Positions 46,293 through 55,543 of a stretch of 64,000 nucleotides of DNA are shown here, in pieces. The stretch lies in contig CANMJR010000006.1 in assembly GCA_947498025.1 (NCBI GenBank), positions 37,558 to 101,557 of the forward strand. The letters are read 5' to 3'. A program made the translations under genes and the position numbers. How positions within the stretch are numbered: the stretch's first letter is position 1; each line of letters starts with the position of its first letter. The notes below the pieces were generated by a model, which worked only from the letters and a program-made list of their open reading frames with translations, ran no database searches and was not told where the DNA came from. The DNA comes from Helicobacteraceae bacterium (GTDB lineage: Bacteria; Campylobacterota; Campylobacteria; Campylobacterales; Sulfurimonadaceae).

Positions 46293-46377
46293 GCGACCGT
46301 GGTGGAACGGTAGACACACTACCTTGAGGTGGTAGCGCCCTACGGGTGTGGGAGTTCAAATCTCCCCGGTCGCACCA
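46293..46377 (+). tRNA. tRNA-Leu(GAG)
   Basis: 85 nt. Acceptor arms GCGACCG and CGGTCGC pair fully, and CCA is encoded at 46375-46377. The anticodon stem CTACC/GGTAG holds the loop TTGAGGT, giving anticodon GAG (reads CUU/CUC). A long variable arm (CGCCCTACGGGTG) marks a class II tRNA, as expected for Leu. The T arm is GGGAG-TTCAAAT-CTCCC. Confidence 0.97.
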
Positions 46378-46482
46378 ATTTTTAAATCCCCAAAACCCAC
46401 TTCTTCAAACAATAAATTTCCATAAATTAAGTAGAATATATAACTTTAAAGTGTAAAATCAGCTCTTAAATTAGGAGTTTTT

Positions 46483-47409
46483 ATGAAAATTGCACAAAAT
46501 GTTACAGAGTTAATTGGCAATACCCCACTTGTTCGATTAAATAAGCCGTCAAGACTTACAGGTGCGACTATTCTTGGTAAATGTGAATTTATGAATCCAA
46601 CCAGTTCAGTTAAAGACAGAATCGGTTTTAACATGATTAGAAGAGCAATGGAAGCCGGTGAAATCATGGCGGATACTATTATAATCGAGCCAACAAGCGG
46701 AAACACAGGAATTGCCCTTGCCGCAGTGTGCGCCGCACAAAATTTAAAACTTATTTTGACAATGCCTGAATCCATGAGCATAGAGAGAAGAAATCTGCTT
46801 AAAGCTCTGGGCGCGGAACTTGTTTTAACTCCGGCTTCCAAAGGGATGAGCGGAGCTATTTCTGAGGCAGTGGAGCTTCAAAAAAATACTCCAAACAGTA
46901 TTATTCTCCAGCAATTTCAAAACAAATCGAATCCGGAAATTCACATGTTAACAACTGCAGTAGAGATACTTCGAGATACAGACAAAAACATTGATGCTTT
47001 CGTTGCGGCTGTTGGAACGGGCGGAACACTTGGCGGAACTTCAAAAGTTTTAAAGGAAGAGGTGCCAAATATAGCGATTTTTGCAGTTGAACCACAAAAC
47101 TCTCCAGTACTCTCTGGCGGGGTTGCCGGTGCTCACATGATTCAAGGAATCGGTGCGGGATTTATTCCGGATATTCTTGATGTGACAGTGTATGGTGAGG
47201 TTATAAAAGTGAGTAACGAAGATGCTCTAAGTACAGCGAGAATGTTGGCGAGAGAGGAGGGTTTGCTTGTTGGAATTTCAGCCGGTGCAAATGTTTGGGC
47301 TGCCATGCAGGTCGCTTCAAGAGCAGAGTTTCAGGGCAAAACTATAGTCACTATTTTATGCGATACGGGTGAAAGGTATTTGAGCACGGCACTTTTTAAT
47401 GAAGAATAA
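46483..47409 (+). CDS. cysK: Cysteine synthase
   Basis: PLP enzyme that makes cysteine from O-acetylserine and sulfide. PLP Lys44 is in NPTSSVKDR; the substrate loop TSGNTGIA is at 71-78; the phosphate-binding GTGGTLGG follows, and the C-terminal CDTGERYLST is a family signature. 308 residues fits CysK; CysM is the near alternative and cannot be excluded. The next gene starts inside its last codons (11-base overlap). Confidence 0.9.
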   Translation: MKIAQNVTELIGNTPLVRLNKPSRLTGATILGKCEFMNPTSSVKDRIGFNMIRRAMEAGEIMADTIIIEPTSGNTGIALAAVCAAQNLKLILTMPESMSIERRNLLKALGAELVLTPASKGMSGAISEAVELQKNTPNSIILQQFQNKSNPEIHMLTTAVEILRDTDKNIDAFVAAVGTGGTLGGTSKVLKEEVPNIAIFAVEPQNSPVLSGGVAGAHMIQGIGAGFIPDILDVTVYGEVIKVSNEDALSTARMLAREEGLLVGISAGANVWAAMQVASRAEFQGKTIVTILCDTGERYLSTALFNEE

Positions 47410-47992
47410 GAGCTATTTTGAAACTATTAAGGTTATTGATGGAAAACCTCTACACATGGCATACCATCAAAAACGATACGAGAGGGTTTTACACGCTCTT
47501 GGAATAAAGGAGGTTGGGAATCTTGAAGAATATATAAATGCCCCAGAAATAGGGCTTTACAAATGCCGCCTAGTTTACGCACCCTATTCCGACAGCCCAA
47601 TTACCACTTCATATCATGAGTATAAAAAGAGAGAGGTGCATTCTCTTAAGCTTATTTTTAACAATGAGATAAGTTACTCGCAAAAATCTACTTTTAGAGA
47701 AAAGCTGGATGTGCTATTTTCCAAAAGAGATGGGTGTGATGATGTGCTTATTATTAAAAATTTATTGGTAACAGATACAACTATTGCAAACATTGCTTTT
47801 TATAGCAATGGTCAGTGGATAACGCCAAAAGAGCCTCTTTTAAGGGGCACGACAAGAGAGAGGCTTTTGGATGAGGGAAAAATTGTTGAAACAGAAATTA
47901 AAGTCAGCCAACTTAGGAGTTTTTCAAGAGTAGCCCTTTTAAACGCGATGATAGATTTCGAGATATTAGAAAAATGTGAGTTTCTGATATAA
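47399..47992 (+). CDS. Aminotransferase class IV-like protein (PabC-like)
   Basis: 197 residues, shorter than typical 4-amino-4-deoxychorismate lyase or branched-chain aminotransferases (~270-300). Family features are present: FETIKVIDGKPLHMAYHQKRYERVLHALG at the N-terminus, SKRDGCDDVLIIKN, TIANIAFYSNGQWITP and LRGTTRERLL. The position usually TEGSTSN reads TDTTIAN. It may make p-aminobenzoate for folate. It overlaps the end of cysK and is probably cotranscribed. Repeat copy C follows within 20 bases of the stop. Confidence 0.72.
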   Translation: MKNKSYFETIKVIDGKPLHMAYHQKRYERVLHALGIKEVGNLEEYINAPEIGLYKCRLVYAPYSDSPITTSYHEYKKREVHSLKLIFNNEISYSQKSTFREKLDVLFSKRDGCDDVLIIKNLLVTDTTIANIAFYSNGQWITPKEPLLRGTTRERLLDEGKIVETEIKVSQLRSFSRVALLNAMIDFEILEKCEFLI

Positions 47993-48011
47993 TTGCAGTA
48001 ATAAATATAAG

Positions 48012-48197
48012 CTGATGTTACGCACTTTTATGAAAAAAAGCCTAAAAATCTTATTATTCTCGAAAAACAAAGTTTTACTAAAGAAACATTTTCGCTATGC
48101 GAAAAACGATTCTTTTGTTTTCGTAGCTTTAGGGGGTTGTAGGGACATCTGTCCCTGCCACTAAAACGGACACGTTCGTTTTAGTGCGTAACATCAG
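48012..48197 (+). mobile_element. MITE-like element (dispersed hairpin repeat, copy C)
   Basis: 186 bp. Terminal inverted repeats of 15 bp: CTGATGTTACGCACT (48012-48026) and AGTGCGTAACATCAG (48183-48197). The 7-bp direct repeat ATATAAG flanks both ends (48005-48011 and 48198-48204), as left by transposition. Inside: stem CGAAAAACAAAG/CTTTTGTTTTCG (48061-48072, 48112-48123; 10 of 12 paired) with an inner hairpin TTTTCGC/GCGAAAA, hairpin II GGGACA/TGTCCC (48142-48155) and hairpin III CACTAAAACGGAC/GTTCGTTTTAGTG-type (48159-48186). No coding capacity. The right flank supplies AAGGA to the next gene. Confidence 0.78.
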
Positions 48198-48213
48198 ATA
48201 TAAGGAAAAAAAA

Positions 48214-48675
48214 TTGTTAGAAAATGTAATAGAAGACAAGCAATTTGCTTCGTTAATGCAAAAAAATATTCGTGATACGATAATCTATTTTTTTGAGAAA
48301 GAACAGAATTTTGGGATTTTATGCAGGATTGAGGAGATTAGCTTTGAACCTGAATTACCGAGTAAGATTAATGCGGAGTTTCGCCCGCTCACTCTTTTTT
48401 TCTTAGCCGGCTATACATTTGAAACAGCCCAAATTCAGGGAGACTTTTTAATTTTCGAGGCTGGTTTTGGAGTGGAAAATATCGGCAGTTTCGTAACCGT
48501 GCCGCTTTTGAGCATAATGCAGATTATTATAGATGAAACACCTGTTTTGATTAATTTAGCTAGTTACGAAGAGGAGAGCCACGCGCATCATAAAGAGATG
48601 GATGAGAGAGGAGTTGAAAATTCAATGGCATCTTTTTTATCAAATCCGGAAAATTCAAAGTTTTTAAAAAAATAA
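48214..48675 (+). CDS. Conserved-type hypothetical protein, possible SspB-like fold
   Basis: 153 residues, cytoplasmic, no membrane segment. The stretch GDFLIFEAGFGVENIGSFVTVPLLSIMQIII resembles the core of SspB/ClpXP-adaptor-type proteins (an FxAxFG strand followed by VPxxAVxAI), but the match is short and could be chance. The C-terminus is charged (HAHHKEMDERG) and ends KFLKK. The TTG at 48214 has AAGGA 6-7 bases upstream, a signal created at the junction with the MITE-like element; a GTG at 48184 would start inside the element. Function not established. Confidence 0.55.
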   Translation: MLENVIEDKQFASLMQKNIRDTIIYFFEKEQNFGILCRIEEISFEPELPSKINAEFRPLTLFFLAGYTFETAQIQGDFLIFEAGFGVENIGSFVTVPLLSIMQIIIDETPVLINLASYEEESHAHHKEMDERGVENSMASFLSNPENSKFLKK

Positions 48676-48688
48676 GGGCAAGCGACCC

Positions 48689-49591
48689 TTATATTTTTGT
48701 CAAAGAGAGCAGAAAATTGACAACATTATCGACAAAAGCGTCATGCTTTTTCTCTTTTGAGTAGGCTATGTAAAATTTTCTCTCTATTTTATAATTCTTA
48801 AGTCTTGCCTCAAAAAGTTTCCCCTCTGCTATCTCGCTTTGAATTACATGTCTTGACATCACGGAAACCAAAGGTCGCTCGGAGTTATTATCGGCATGAA
48901 GAATAGACTCTTTTATGGAAGTTGGGCTGCTTAAAACAGCAAGCACATTAAAGCTTCCGCACTGAACGCCCATCTCTTCAAAAATTTCTGAAGTGAGTTT
49001 TCTTGTATGTGAATTTTCATCACGGCAAATCCAATCAAACCCCATCAAATCTTCAACTTTGAGATGTTTTGGAATTTGTTGATTTGAAAATACTACAAGC
49101 TCATCCTCAACCCACTCTCTATAGACAATTCCATCTCTGAATACAGGTGATTCTATAAGAGCCACATCTATTTTTTTATCTTCAAGCTGATCTATAATTT
49201 CAGCTGATGAGCCGACTAACATGTGGACTTCATTGCCAATTCTTTTTTTAATGTCACAAAGATAATTTGGAAGAATATAGTTACCGATAGCATAAGAGGA
49301 ACCCATGACAAAAGTAAACTCTTTGTTGATTATTTTTAACAGCTCTTTTTCGCTATTTGCAATAGCTTTGTCGAGTCTTTGGGCAATTCTATATAAATCT
49401 TCACCCTCTTTTGTGAGTATAATTCCATTCTTCTTTCGCTCAACTATTCTTGTATCAAGATAATCTTCAATAAATTTAATTTGTTGCGTAACTGCGGGTT
49501 GAGAGATGCCTAGTTTAGCCGACGCTTTAGAAAAACTTTTCTCTTTTATAACCATTAAGAATGTTTGCAATTTTGCAAAATCTTTTAACAT
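48689..49591 (-). CDS. LysR-family transcriptional regulator
   Basis: 300 residues: N-terminal winged helix-turn-helix (LQTFLMVIKEKSFSKASAKLGISQPAVTQQIKFIEDYLDTRI, residues ~8-52) and a periplasmic-binding-protein-like effector domain. It is divergent from the UvrD-type helicase gene, and its binding site would be expected in the A+T-rich 49592-49728 gap; a T-N11-A type site is not obvious there. Its effector and regulon are unknown; sulfur or nitrogen metabolism are common roles in the family. Confidence 0.92.
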   Translation of the reverse strand: MLKDFAKLQTFLMVIKEKSFSKASAKLGISQPAVTQQIKFIEDYLDTRIVERKKNGIILTKEGEDLYRIAQRLDKAIANSEKELLKIINKEFTFVMGSSYAIGNYILPNYLCDIKKRIGNEVHMLVGSSAEIIDQLEDKKIDVALIESPVFRDGIVYREWVEDELVVFSNQQIPKHLKVEDLMGFDWICRDENSHTRKLTSEIFEEMGVQCGSFNVLAVLSSPTSIKESILHADNNSERPLVSVMSRHVIQSEIAEGKLFEARLKNYKIERKFYIAYSKEKKHDAFVDNVVNFLLSLTKI

Positions 49592-49728
49592 AATAATTCC
49601 TATAAGTAATATTGATAATAAAATTATAACTCATAATTATAATTATTGCAATAGTCCTGTAATAATTTACTGGTATTTAGTTATAATAAAAATAATTAAC
49701 AGATACTGATGTCATAATAGTGGAAAAC

Positions 49729-51777
49729 ATGGAAAAAATATTTAAAAAATTAAACGAACAGCAGACAAAAGCCGTTAAACAGACGGAGGGTCCCGTTTTG
49801 ATTTTAGCCGGTGCGGGAAGTGGCAAGACTACTACAATAGTTTCAAGACTCGCTTATTTGATTGAAGAGGTCGGTATTCCCGCTTCAAATACTTTAACCC
49901 TTACTTTTACAAATAAAGCTGCGAAAGAGATGCGGGAGCGCTCTTTGGAGATGATAAGTGAAGTTGCATATCCTCCTCTTTTATGCACGTTTCATAAGTT
50001 CGGCTTACTCTTTTTAAAATTTAATATACATCTTTTAAATAGACAAAATAACTTTGTAGTAATTGACACGGATGATAAAAAAAGAATTATAAAAACAATC
50101 AATTCAGAACTTCCGACTCCTTTGATAGCAAGTGAGATTTCAAGATATAAAAATTCTCTTATGACCCCTGATGATGCTTACAAACAGGCGGAGCTTTTTA
50201 ATTATCAGCAGATAGCAAAGGTATATGAGGAGTATGAGACATATTTAAGAGAGAATAATCTTGTTGATTTTGATGATTTGATAGCCCTGACATACAGACT
50301 GTTAGAACAAAATCCGGAGTTGGCACAAAAAACATCCCAGAAGTATCAATACATAATGATTGATGAGTATCAAGATACAAATGAGTTGCAACTAAAACTT
50401 TTGCAAAAGTTATGTACGGCACACTCAAACATCTGTGTTGTTGGTGATGATGATCAGAGTATATATGGGTGGCGTGGTGCCCACATCAGAAATATTATGG
50501 AGTTTCATGAAGACTTTGTCGGCACGAATGTTTTTAAACTAGAGGAAAATTATCGTTCAAAAGAGCCAATCTTAAAAGTTGCAAATGCACTCATTGAGCA
50601 TAACCGTTCAAGACTTGGCAAAAAACTCGTCGGTACTCGCGGCGGTGGTGATGATGTGGCAATCTTAAACTCAAATGATGAGAGTGAAGAGGCCAGAAAA
50701 ATAGCACTTAAAATAAACAAGCTTTTAAATTCGGGTGTTCGCGGAATTGATATAGCTATTTTATATAGAGTAAATGTTTTGAGCCGCTCCATTGAAGATG
50801 GTTTAAATCGTGCGGGAATAGCTTATAAACTTGTCGGCGGTCTTCGTTTTTACGATAGAGCTGAGATTAAAGATTTGATAAGTTACATACGAGTTATAAC
50901 AAATTTTCATGATGATTTCTCATTTAAACGCATTGTGAATAAACCAAAAAGAGGTTTTGGAAAGGCGAGCATAGATAAAGTGGAACTTGCGGCTCACAAA
51001 AATGATACATCTATTTACGAATATGTAACCAATGCCTCTCTAGGAGAGTTGGAAGTGTTAGTAAAGAAAAAAAATGCACTCACACTCAAAAAGTTTATAA
51101 AAGATATTGTTGATGTAGCCCAGATTGCCAAAGAGTCAACATACGACTTTATTGATGTGCTTGAAGATACTTTTCACCTCAAAAATATTTATGCCGGCAT
51201 GCAGGATGAGGCGGAGAGAACTCTGAACATGGATGAGTTTTACGGTCTATTTCGAGATTTTGTAAAAAAATCACCCGAATCAAGCCTCGATGAATTTTTA
51301 AATGAACTGACTCTCCAGAGTGAACAGGATCAAATGGAAGGGGAGAGCATTTACATGATGAGTATCCATGCTTCAAAAGGTTTGGAATTTGACCATGTCT
51401 TTGTCATAGGAATCGAAGAAGGCTTTTTGCCTCTCACGGGTGATGGAAGCGATTTAGAAGAGGAGAGACGACTCGGTTATGTAGCTTTTACAAGAGCAAA
51501 AGAGACGCTCACTCTCTCTCATGCTGGAAGCAGATTCTATAAGGGCAGAAGAAGCGATTTACAAAAGAGCAGATTTTTTAATGAAGCCGGACTTTGTGAG
51601 GGTTCACTTATTGTTGAGAAGAATACAGCCTTCAAAAAAGGGGATTTAGTCCGTCACAAAATATTCGGTACAGGGCGAATCGTCGGGGTTAGCAAATCGG
51701 GCAGAGAGTTTAAACTCAATATTAATTTTGCAGGTACTAAAAGGGATATTTTGGCATCGTTTGTTGAGAGATTATGA
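49729..51777 (+). CDS. uvrD: UvrD/Rep/PcrA-family DNA helicase
   Basis: Superfamily 1A 3'-5' helicase for repair and fork restart. Motifs: LNEQQTKAV (Q motif), GAGSGKTTT (Walker A), FTNKAAKEM, DEYQDTN (Walker B), DDQSIYGWRGA, and late SIHASKGLEFDHVFVIG and AFTRAKETL. A short C-terminal Tudor-like tail with VRHKIFGTGRIVG is typical of PcrA/UvrD. 682 residues. The ATG at 49729 is chosen over GTG at 49720 for spacing to GTGGA. truB overlaps its stop by 4 bases. Confidence 0.9.
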   Translation: MEKIFKKLNEQQTKAVKQTEGPVLILAGAGSGKTTTIVSRLAYLIEEVGIPASNTLTLTFTNKAAKEMRERSLEMISEVAYPPLLCTFHKFGLLFLKFNIHLLNRQNNFVVIDTDDKKRIIKTINSELPTPLIASEISRYKNSLMTPDDAYKQAELFNYQQIAKVYEEYETYLRENNLVDFDDLIALTYRLLEQNPELAQKTSQKYQYIMIDEYQDTNELQLKLLQKLCTAHSNICVVGDDDQSIYGWRGAHIRNIMEFHEDFVGTNVFKLEENYRSKEPILKVANALIEHNRSRLGKKLVGTRGGGDDVAILNSNDESEEARKIALKINKLLNSGVRGIDIAILYRVNVLSRSIEDGLNRAGIAYKLVGGLRFYDRAEIKDLISYIRVITNFHDDFSFKRIVNKPKRGFGKASIDKVELAAHKNDTSIYEYVTNASLGELEVLVKKKNALTLKKFIKDIVDVAQIAKESTYDFIDVLEDTFHLKNIYAGMQDEAERTLNMDEFYGLFRDFVKKSPESSLDEFLNELTLQSEQDQMEGESIYMMSIHASKGLEFDHVFVIGIEEGFLPLTGDGSDLEEERRLGYVAFTRAKETLTLSHAGSRFYKGRRSDLQKSRFFNEAGLCEGSLIVEKNTAFKKGDLVRHKIFGTGRIVGVSKSGREFKLNINFAGTKRDILASFVERL

Positions 51778-52598
51778 ATAGGCTTTTTGTAGCATATAAA
51801 CCATCAGGAATCGGCTCGAATCTCTTTTTGTCTAAGTTAAAAAGAAAATACAACAACAAAAAAGCAGGCTTTTCAGGAACACTTGACCCTTTTGCGAAGG
51901 GTGTATTACTGATAGGTTTTGGAAGTCACACAAAACTTTTTCGTTTTTTGAACAAAACGCCTAAGACTTACAGAGCCACGTTGTGGCTCGGCGCCGTGAG
52001 TGAGAGTTTAGATACTGAATCGATAACGCATATAGAGATAATAAAAGAGCTTCCACAAGCCGTTGTTGAGACCGCTGTTCAATCATTAGCGGGTGAAATT
52101 GAGTACGAACCACCTATCTTTTGTGCAAAAAAAATTAACGGTGAAAGAGCGTATGATTTGGCTCGTGCAGGCAAAGAGGTAGTGCTTAACAAAATAAACT
52201 CAACTATTTATGAGAGTAAACTTATAAACTATTCGCACCCATTCGTTACCTTTGAGGCTACTGTCTCTGAGGGAACATATATCCGCTCTTTAGGTCTAAT
52301 AATTGCAAAGAGTGTTGGGGTAGAGTATGGAAGTCTGAGTGCCTTAGAGAGGTTGTCTGAGGGAGTTTTTAAATACGATGATGAAAAGCCGTTAGATATT
52401 AAAAAATCACTCAATATTCCTCAAAACTACTATTTGGGTGAGAGTGACAATCTGAAATATGGAAGAGTTCTTGCTTTATCAGATTTACAGATGAAAGATG
52501 ATGGTTACTATTGGCTAGATAATGGCGAAAATATCTCAATTATTAAGATAGAAAATGAAGAAGTAAAATATGAGTTGGGTAGGATATATACATGTTAG
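51774..52598 (+). CDS. truB: tRNA pseudouridine-55 synthase
   Basis: Makes pseudouridine 55 in the T loop of tRNAs. The catalytic Asp is in SGTLDPFAKGVLLIG (residues ~36-50). Other family blocks are KTYRATLWLG, YEPPIFCAKKINGERAYDLARAGKEV and VSEGTYIRSLG. 274 residues; the PUA domain is short or absent, as in related genomes. It is coupled to the helicase by ATGA, and csrA starts within its last codons. Confidence 0.94.
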   Translation: MNRLFVAYKPSGIGSNLFLSKLKRKYNNKKAGFSGTLDPFAKGVLLIGFGSHTKLFRFLNKTPKTYRATLWLGAVSESLDTESITHIEIIKELPQAVVETAVQSLAGEIEYEPPIFCAKKINGERAYDLARAGKEVVLNKINSTIYESKLINYSHPFVTFEATVSEGTYIRSLGLIIAKSVGVEYGSLSALERLSEGVFKYDDEKPLDIKKSLNIPQNYYLGESDNLKYGRVLALSDLQMKDDGYYWLDNGENISIIKIENEEVKYELGRIYTC

Positions 52599-52822
52599 TT
52601 TTAGCTCGAAAAATTGAAGAGTCTATAATAATCGGTGACGATATAGTAATAAAAATTATATCCATAGAAAAGGGCGTAGTGAAGCTTGGAATTGATGCAC
52701 CAAAAAGTATCTCTATAGTGAGAAGTGAGCTGCTGAGTGATGTAAAAGATTCAAATATAGCTGCTTCTAAAGAGATTAAATCGGATGCTATTAATCTGCT
52801 TAGCAAACTTCTAGGAAAATAA
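52592..52822 (+). CDS. csrA: Carbon storage regulator CsrA
   Basis: Small RNA-binding dimer that represses translation of mRNAs with exposed GGA in hairpins, notably flagellin. The N-terminal MLVLARKIEESIIIGDDI and KLGIDAP core are canonical. At 76 residues it has the C-terminal extension found in bacteria that pair CsrA with FliW, where FliW binds that extension; fliW is at 10075-10455. It overlaps truB by 7 bases and ispE follows 5 bases later. Confidence 0.96.
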   Translation: MLVLARKIEESIIIGDDIVIKIISIEKGVVKLGIDAPKSISIVRSELLSDVKDSNIAASKEIKSDAINLLSKLLGK

Positions 52823-52827
52823 AAAGT

Positions 52828-53628
52828 ATGAAAATTTATAAGGCGTATGCTAAAGTAAATATATTTCTTAAAATAAGAGGAAAAAGAGAAAACTATCATG
52901 AGATAGTATCTAGATTTATGAGAGTGAACTCTCTCTATGATGAACTCTCCTTTGTCCCAAAGCAAGAGAGAGAATTTAAGATAATCGGTGATTTTTCTTG
53001 TAATACCGAACAAAATACAATTTATAAGGCATATTTAGCACTAAAAGCTGCAACTACTTCTGAATCTTTGGAAGAGCTGATGGCTACATATGCTGTACAT
53101 GTAAAGAAGCAGATTCCGGCATTTGCAGGTCTCGGAGGTGGAAGCAGCGATGCTGCAACCTATTTGAAGATGTGCAATGAAACTCTTAATTTCGGCCTTA
53201 GTTTGGATGAACTTGCACATATCGGTTTAAAAGTCGGTGCCGATGTTTCATTTTTTATTTATAATTACGGTAGTGCTAATGTGAGCGGCATAGGAGAAGT
53301 TGTAGAGGAGTTCGTAGAGGAGATTTTAGATTTTGAGATTTTAACTCCAAAATTAGAGATAAGTACACCTAAGGTTTATGGAATTTATAGAGACGATTTT
53401 TACAATCCGATAAGTGAAGCTGAGGCTGACATGCTCAAAAGAAGAGGCTCATTAGAGATTTTAGAAACTATGAATGCCAAAGAAGCAAACGACCTTTACA
53501 AACCGGCTTTGCTAGGGTATCCGGAGTTAAAAGATTATTACAAAGAGGGATGGCACTTCAGCGGCAGCGGAAGCAGTTTTTTTAGAAATGCCGATAAAAT
53601 AGATAAACAAGCGGGAGAAATGAGATAA
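52828..53628 (+). CDS. ispE: 4-diphosphocytidyl-2-C-methyl-D-erythritol kinase
   Basis: GHMP kinase of the MEP isoprenoid pathway. [12 protein letters not shown] at the N-terminus, the phosphate loop [15 protein letters not shown] (residues ~90-104), [10 protein letters not shown] and the C-terminal SGSGSSFF motif are all present. 266 residues is normal. smpB begins on its last base (TAATG overlap), so the two are coupled. Confidence 0.95.
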   Translation: MKIYKAYAKVNIFLKIRGKRENYHEIVSRFMRVNSLYDELSFVPKQEREFKIIGDFSCNTEQNTIYKAYLALKAATTSESLEELMATYAVHVKKQIPAFAGLGGGSSDAATYLKMCNETLNFGLSLDELAHIGLKVGADVSFFIYNYGSANVSGIGEVVEEFVEEILDFEILTPKLEISTPKVYGIYRDDFYNPISEAEADMLKRRGSLEILETMNAKEANDLYKPALLGYPELKDYYKEGWHFSGSGSSFFRNADKIDKQAGEMR

Positions 53629-54083
53629 TGGGCGAAACGATAGCAAAAAATAAAAAAGCCTATTTCGATTACTTTTTAGAAGAGAAGTTTGAAGCAGGCA
53701 TCGTTCTTGTCGGGAGCGAAGTAAAAGGTATAAGAGCTAAAAAGGTAAATTTAAAAGATAGTTTTATCCGTATTGTCGGTGAAGAGGCTTTTTTGTTTAA
53801 TGCTCACATCGGAAGATTGGAGACCACACACCATTTTTACGGGCATGAAGAGAGAGGTAGCAGAAAATTATTGCTTCACAAAAAACAGATTTTGACCATG
53901 CTCAAAGCTATAACAAGAGACGGATATACGATTGTCCCGCTTCAACTCTATTTTAATGATAGAAATATAATAAAAATTCAGATTGCAATTGCCAAAGGAA
54001 AGCAGCTTCATGACAAAAGAAATGATTTAAAAGAGAAAGATATGAAGCGAGATATTCAAAGAGCGATGAAGGATAAAGAGTGA
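53628..54083 (+). CDS. smpB: SsrA-binding protein SmpB
   Basis: Delivers tmRNA to stalled ribosomes for trans-translation. Family blocks: [49 protein letters not shown] and a basic C-terminal tail with [25 protein letters not shown] that folds in the decoding site. 151 residues. tmRNA itself is not in this window. The next gene overlaps by 4 bases. Confidence 0.96.
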   Translation: MGETIAKNKKAYFDYFLEEKFEAGIVLVGSEVKGIRAKKVNLKDSFIRIVGEEAFLFNAHIGRLETTHHFYGHEERGSRKLLLHKKQILTMLKAITRDGYTIVPLQLYFNDRNIIKIQIAIAKGKQLHDKRNDLKEKDMKRDIQRAMKDKE

Positions 54084-54946
54084 AAACAGTAGTATTAATA
54101 TTGCTTTTTATCTCCTCTCTGGCTGCCTATAATGTATATGTTTCCGATTTGAATATCTCAAATGGAAGAACGCTTTTTGTAGAGTTTAAAAAAGAGAAAG
54201 ATGTTGTTTATGAAAAAATTTTAGTCGATAAAAAGAGCTACAGAGTTTTTACGCATCCTCTTGATAAAGAAAAGATGTATGCGCTAGTTGCGATAAACTA
54301 TGATGAAAAACCGAGCAGCAAAAAAATCGAAATTTGCTATAAAGAAAGAAATTCTAATCTGACTAAAAACATGTTTATAAAAATAGAAGACGGGAAGTAT
54401 GAAAAAGAGCAGATAGAGGTAGAAAAGTCGAAAGTTAATCCAAATGGTGAGAATCAAAAAAGAGCAGCAATAGAGCATAAAGAGGCTATGGATATTTATA
54501 ACGCCACGACAGAACAGAGTTACATAAAATCAGAATTTACATTTCCCATGGAGAGTAAAATTACAAGTGCATTCGGTAAAGCCAGAATCTATAACGGCTC
54601 TTTGAAGGGTTACCATGGCGGAACAGACTTTCGTGCAAATGTCGGAACCCCGATATACGCCTGTAATGACGGTGTTGTAGTTTTGGCAAAAGATAGGTTT
54701 TATTCTGGAGGCACAGTCATTATAGACCATGGGCAGGGAGTTTATACATGTTATTTTCATATGAGCAAATTTGATGTAAAGAGTGGTCAAAAAATAAAAA
54801 AATCGGCACCTATCGGGCTCTCCGGAGTGAGTGGCAGAGTTACAGGACCTCATTTACATTTTGGGGTTCGTGTTGCCGGAATTCAGGTTGACCCCCTTCA
54901 GTTCATAGCAACTCTTAATAAAAATTTATATAAAGGCACACAATGA
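54080..54946 (+). CDS. M23 (LytM) peptidoglycan endopeptidase
   Basis: 288 residues. Signal peptide (~1-16), an N-terminal beta domain (~20-110) and a LytM domain with the zinc ligands in HGGTDF and HLHFG plus the catalytic His of YTCYFHMS. It should cut peptide cross-links in the periplasm. It resembles the cell-shape M23 peptidases of Campylobacterota, but I cannot name the orthologue. It lies between smpB and a TPR gene with 4-base overlaps on both sides. Confidence 0.88.
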   Translation: MKTVVLILLFISSLAAYNVYVSDLNISNGRTLFVEFKKEKDVVYEKILVDKKSYRVFTHPLDKEKMYALVAINYDEKPSSKKIEICYKERNSNLTKNMFIKIEDGKYEKEQIEVEKSKVNPNGENQKRAAIEHKEAMDIYNATTEQSYIKSEFTFPMESKITSAFGKARIYNGSLKGYHGGTDFRANVGTPIYACNDGVVVLAKDRFYSGGTVIIDHGQGVYTCYFHMSKFDVKSGQKIKKSAPIGLSGVSGRVTGPHLHFGVRVAGIQVDPLQFIATLNKNLYKGTQ

Positions 54947-55539
54947 CAGTTTTTCAGTTACTCATGTTAGGAGCATCCGCTTTTTTTGCATTTAAAATTT
55001 ATGAGCATATTCAGACACTCAAGGATATTGAGCAAAAGCCGGAGAGTGAAGATGAGCAAAGAAGCGCAAAAGCTTTTTCACCTTTTTCTCCAGAGGCTTT
55101 GATAGAAAAAGCTGATATCGCGTATGGAGAGAAAGATTTTCAAAAGGCTATTGCACTTCTAGTAGAAGCGAATGCAAAAGAGCCAAACAATCCGGATATT
55201 GTCTTTAAAATCGGCTACATGTTTCAGCAATCAGGCAATGATGCAGAGGCATTAAACTATTATAAAGAGGCGCTGGAATTGGATGATGCAAATGAGTATA
55301 TTCATAACTCGCTTGCATCTATTTATAGAAAAAACGGTGAGTTTGCATCTGCCAAAATGCACTTGCATGCCTCTTTGGAAATTAATGATGAAAATCCGAT
55401 AACTTACTATAACTTTGGAAATCTCTTGGTAGATATGCAAAAAAAAGATGAGGCGATAGAGATGTATCAAAAAGCGGTTGAGATAAATCCGGAGTTCATT
55501 GAAGCAAAAGAAGAGCTAGAAAAATTAAAAGTGAAATAA
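54943..55539 (+). CDS. TPR-repeat protein, membrane-anchored
   Basis: 198 residues: an N-terminal transmembrane helix (~1-20), an acidic linker and about four tetratricopeptide repeats (e.g. AIALLVEANAKEPNNPDIVFKIG, ALNYYKEALELDDANEYIHNSLA, AIEMYQKAVEINPEFIEA). It is a scaffold for protein-protein contacts. Its position right after the M23 peptidase suggests a cell-envelope role, which is inference only. Confidence 0.82.
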   Translation: MTVFQLLMLGASAFFAFKIYEHIQTLKDIEQKPESEDEQRSAKAFSPFSPEALIEKADIAYGEKDFQKAIALLVEANAKEPNNPDIVFKIGYMFQQSGNDAEALNYYKEALELDDANEYIHNSLASIYRKNGEFASAKMHLHASLEINDENPITYYNFGNLLVDMQKKDEAIEMYQKAVEINPEFIEAKEELEKLKVK

Positions 55540-55543
55540 AGAG

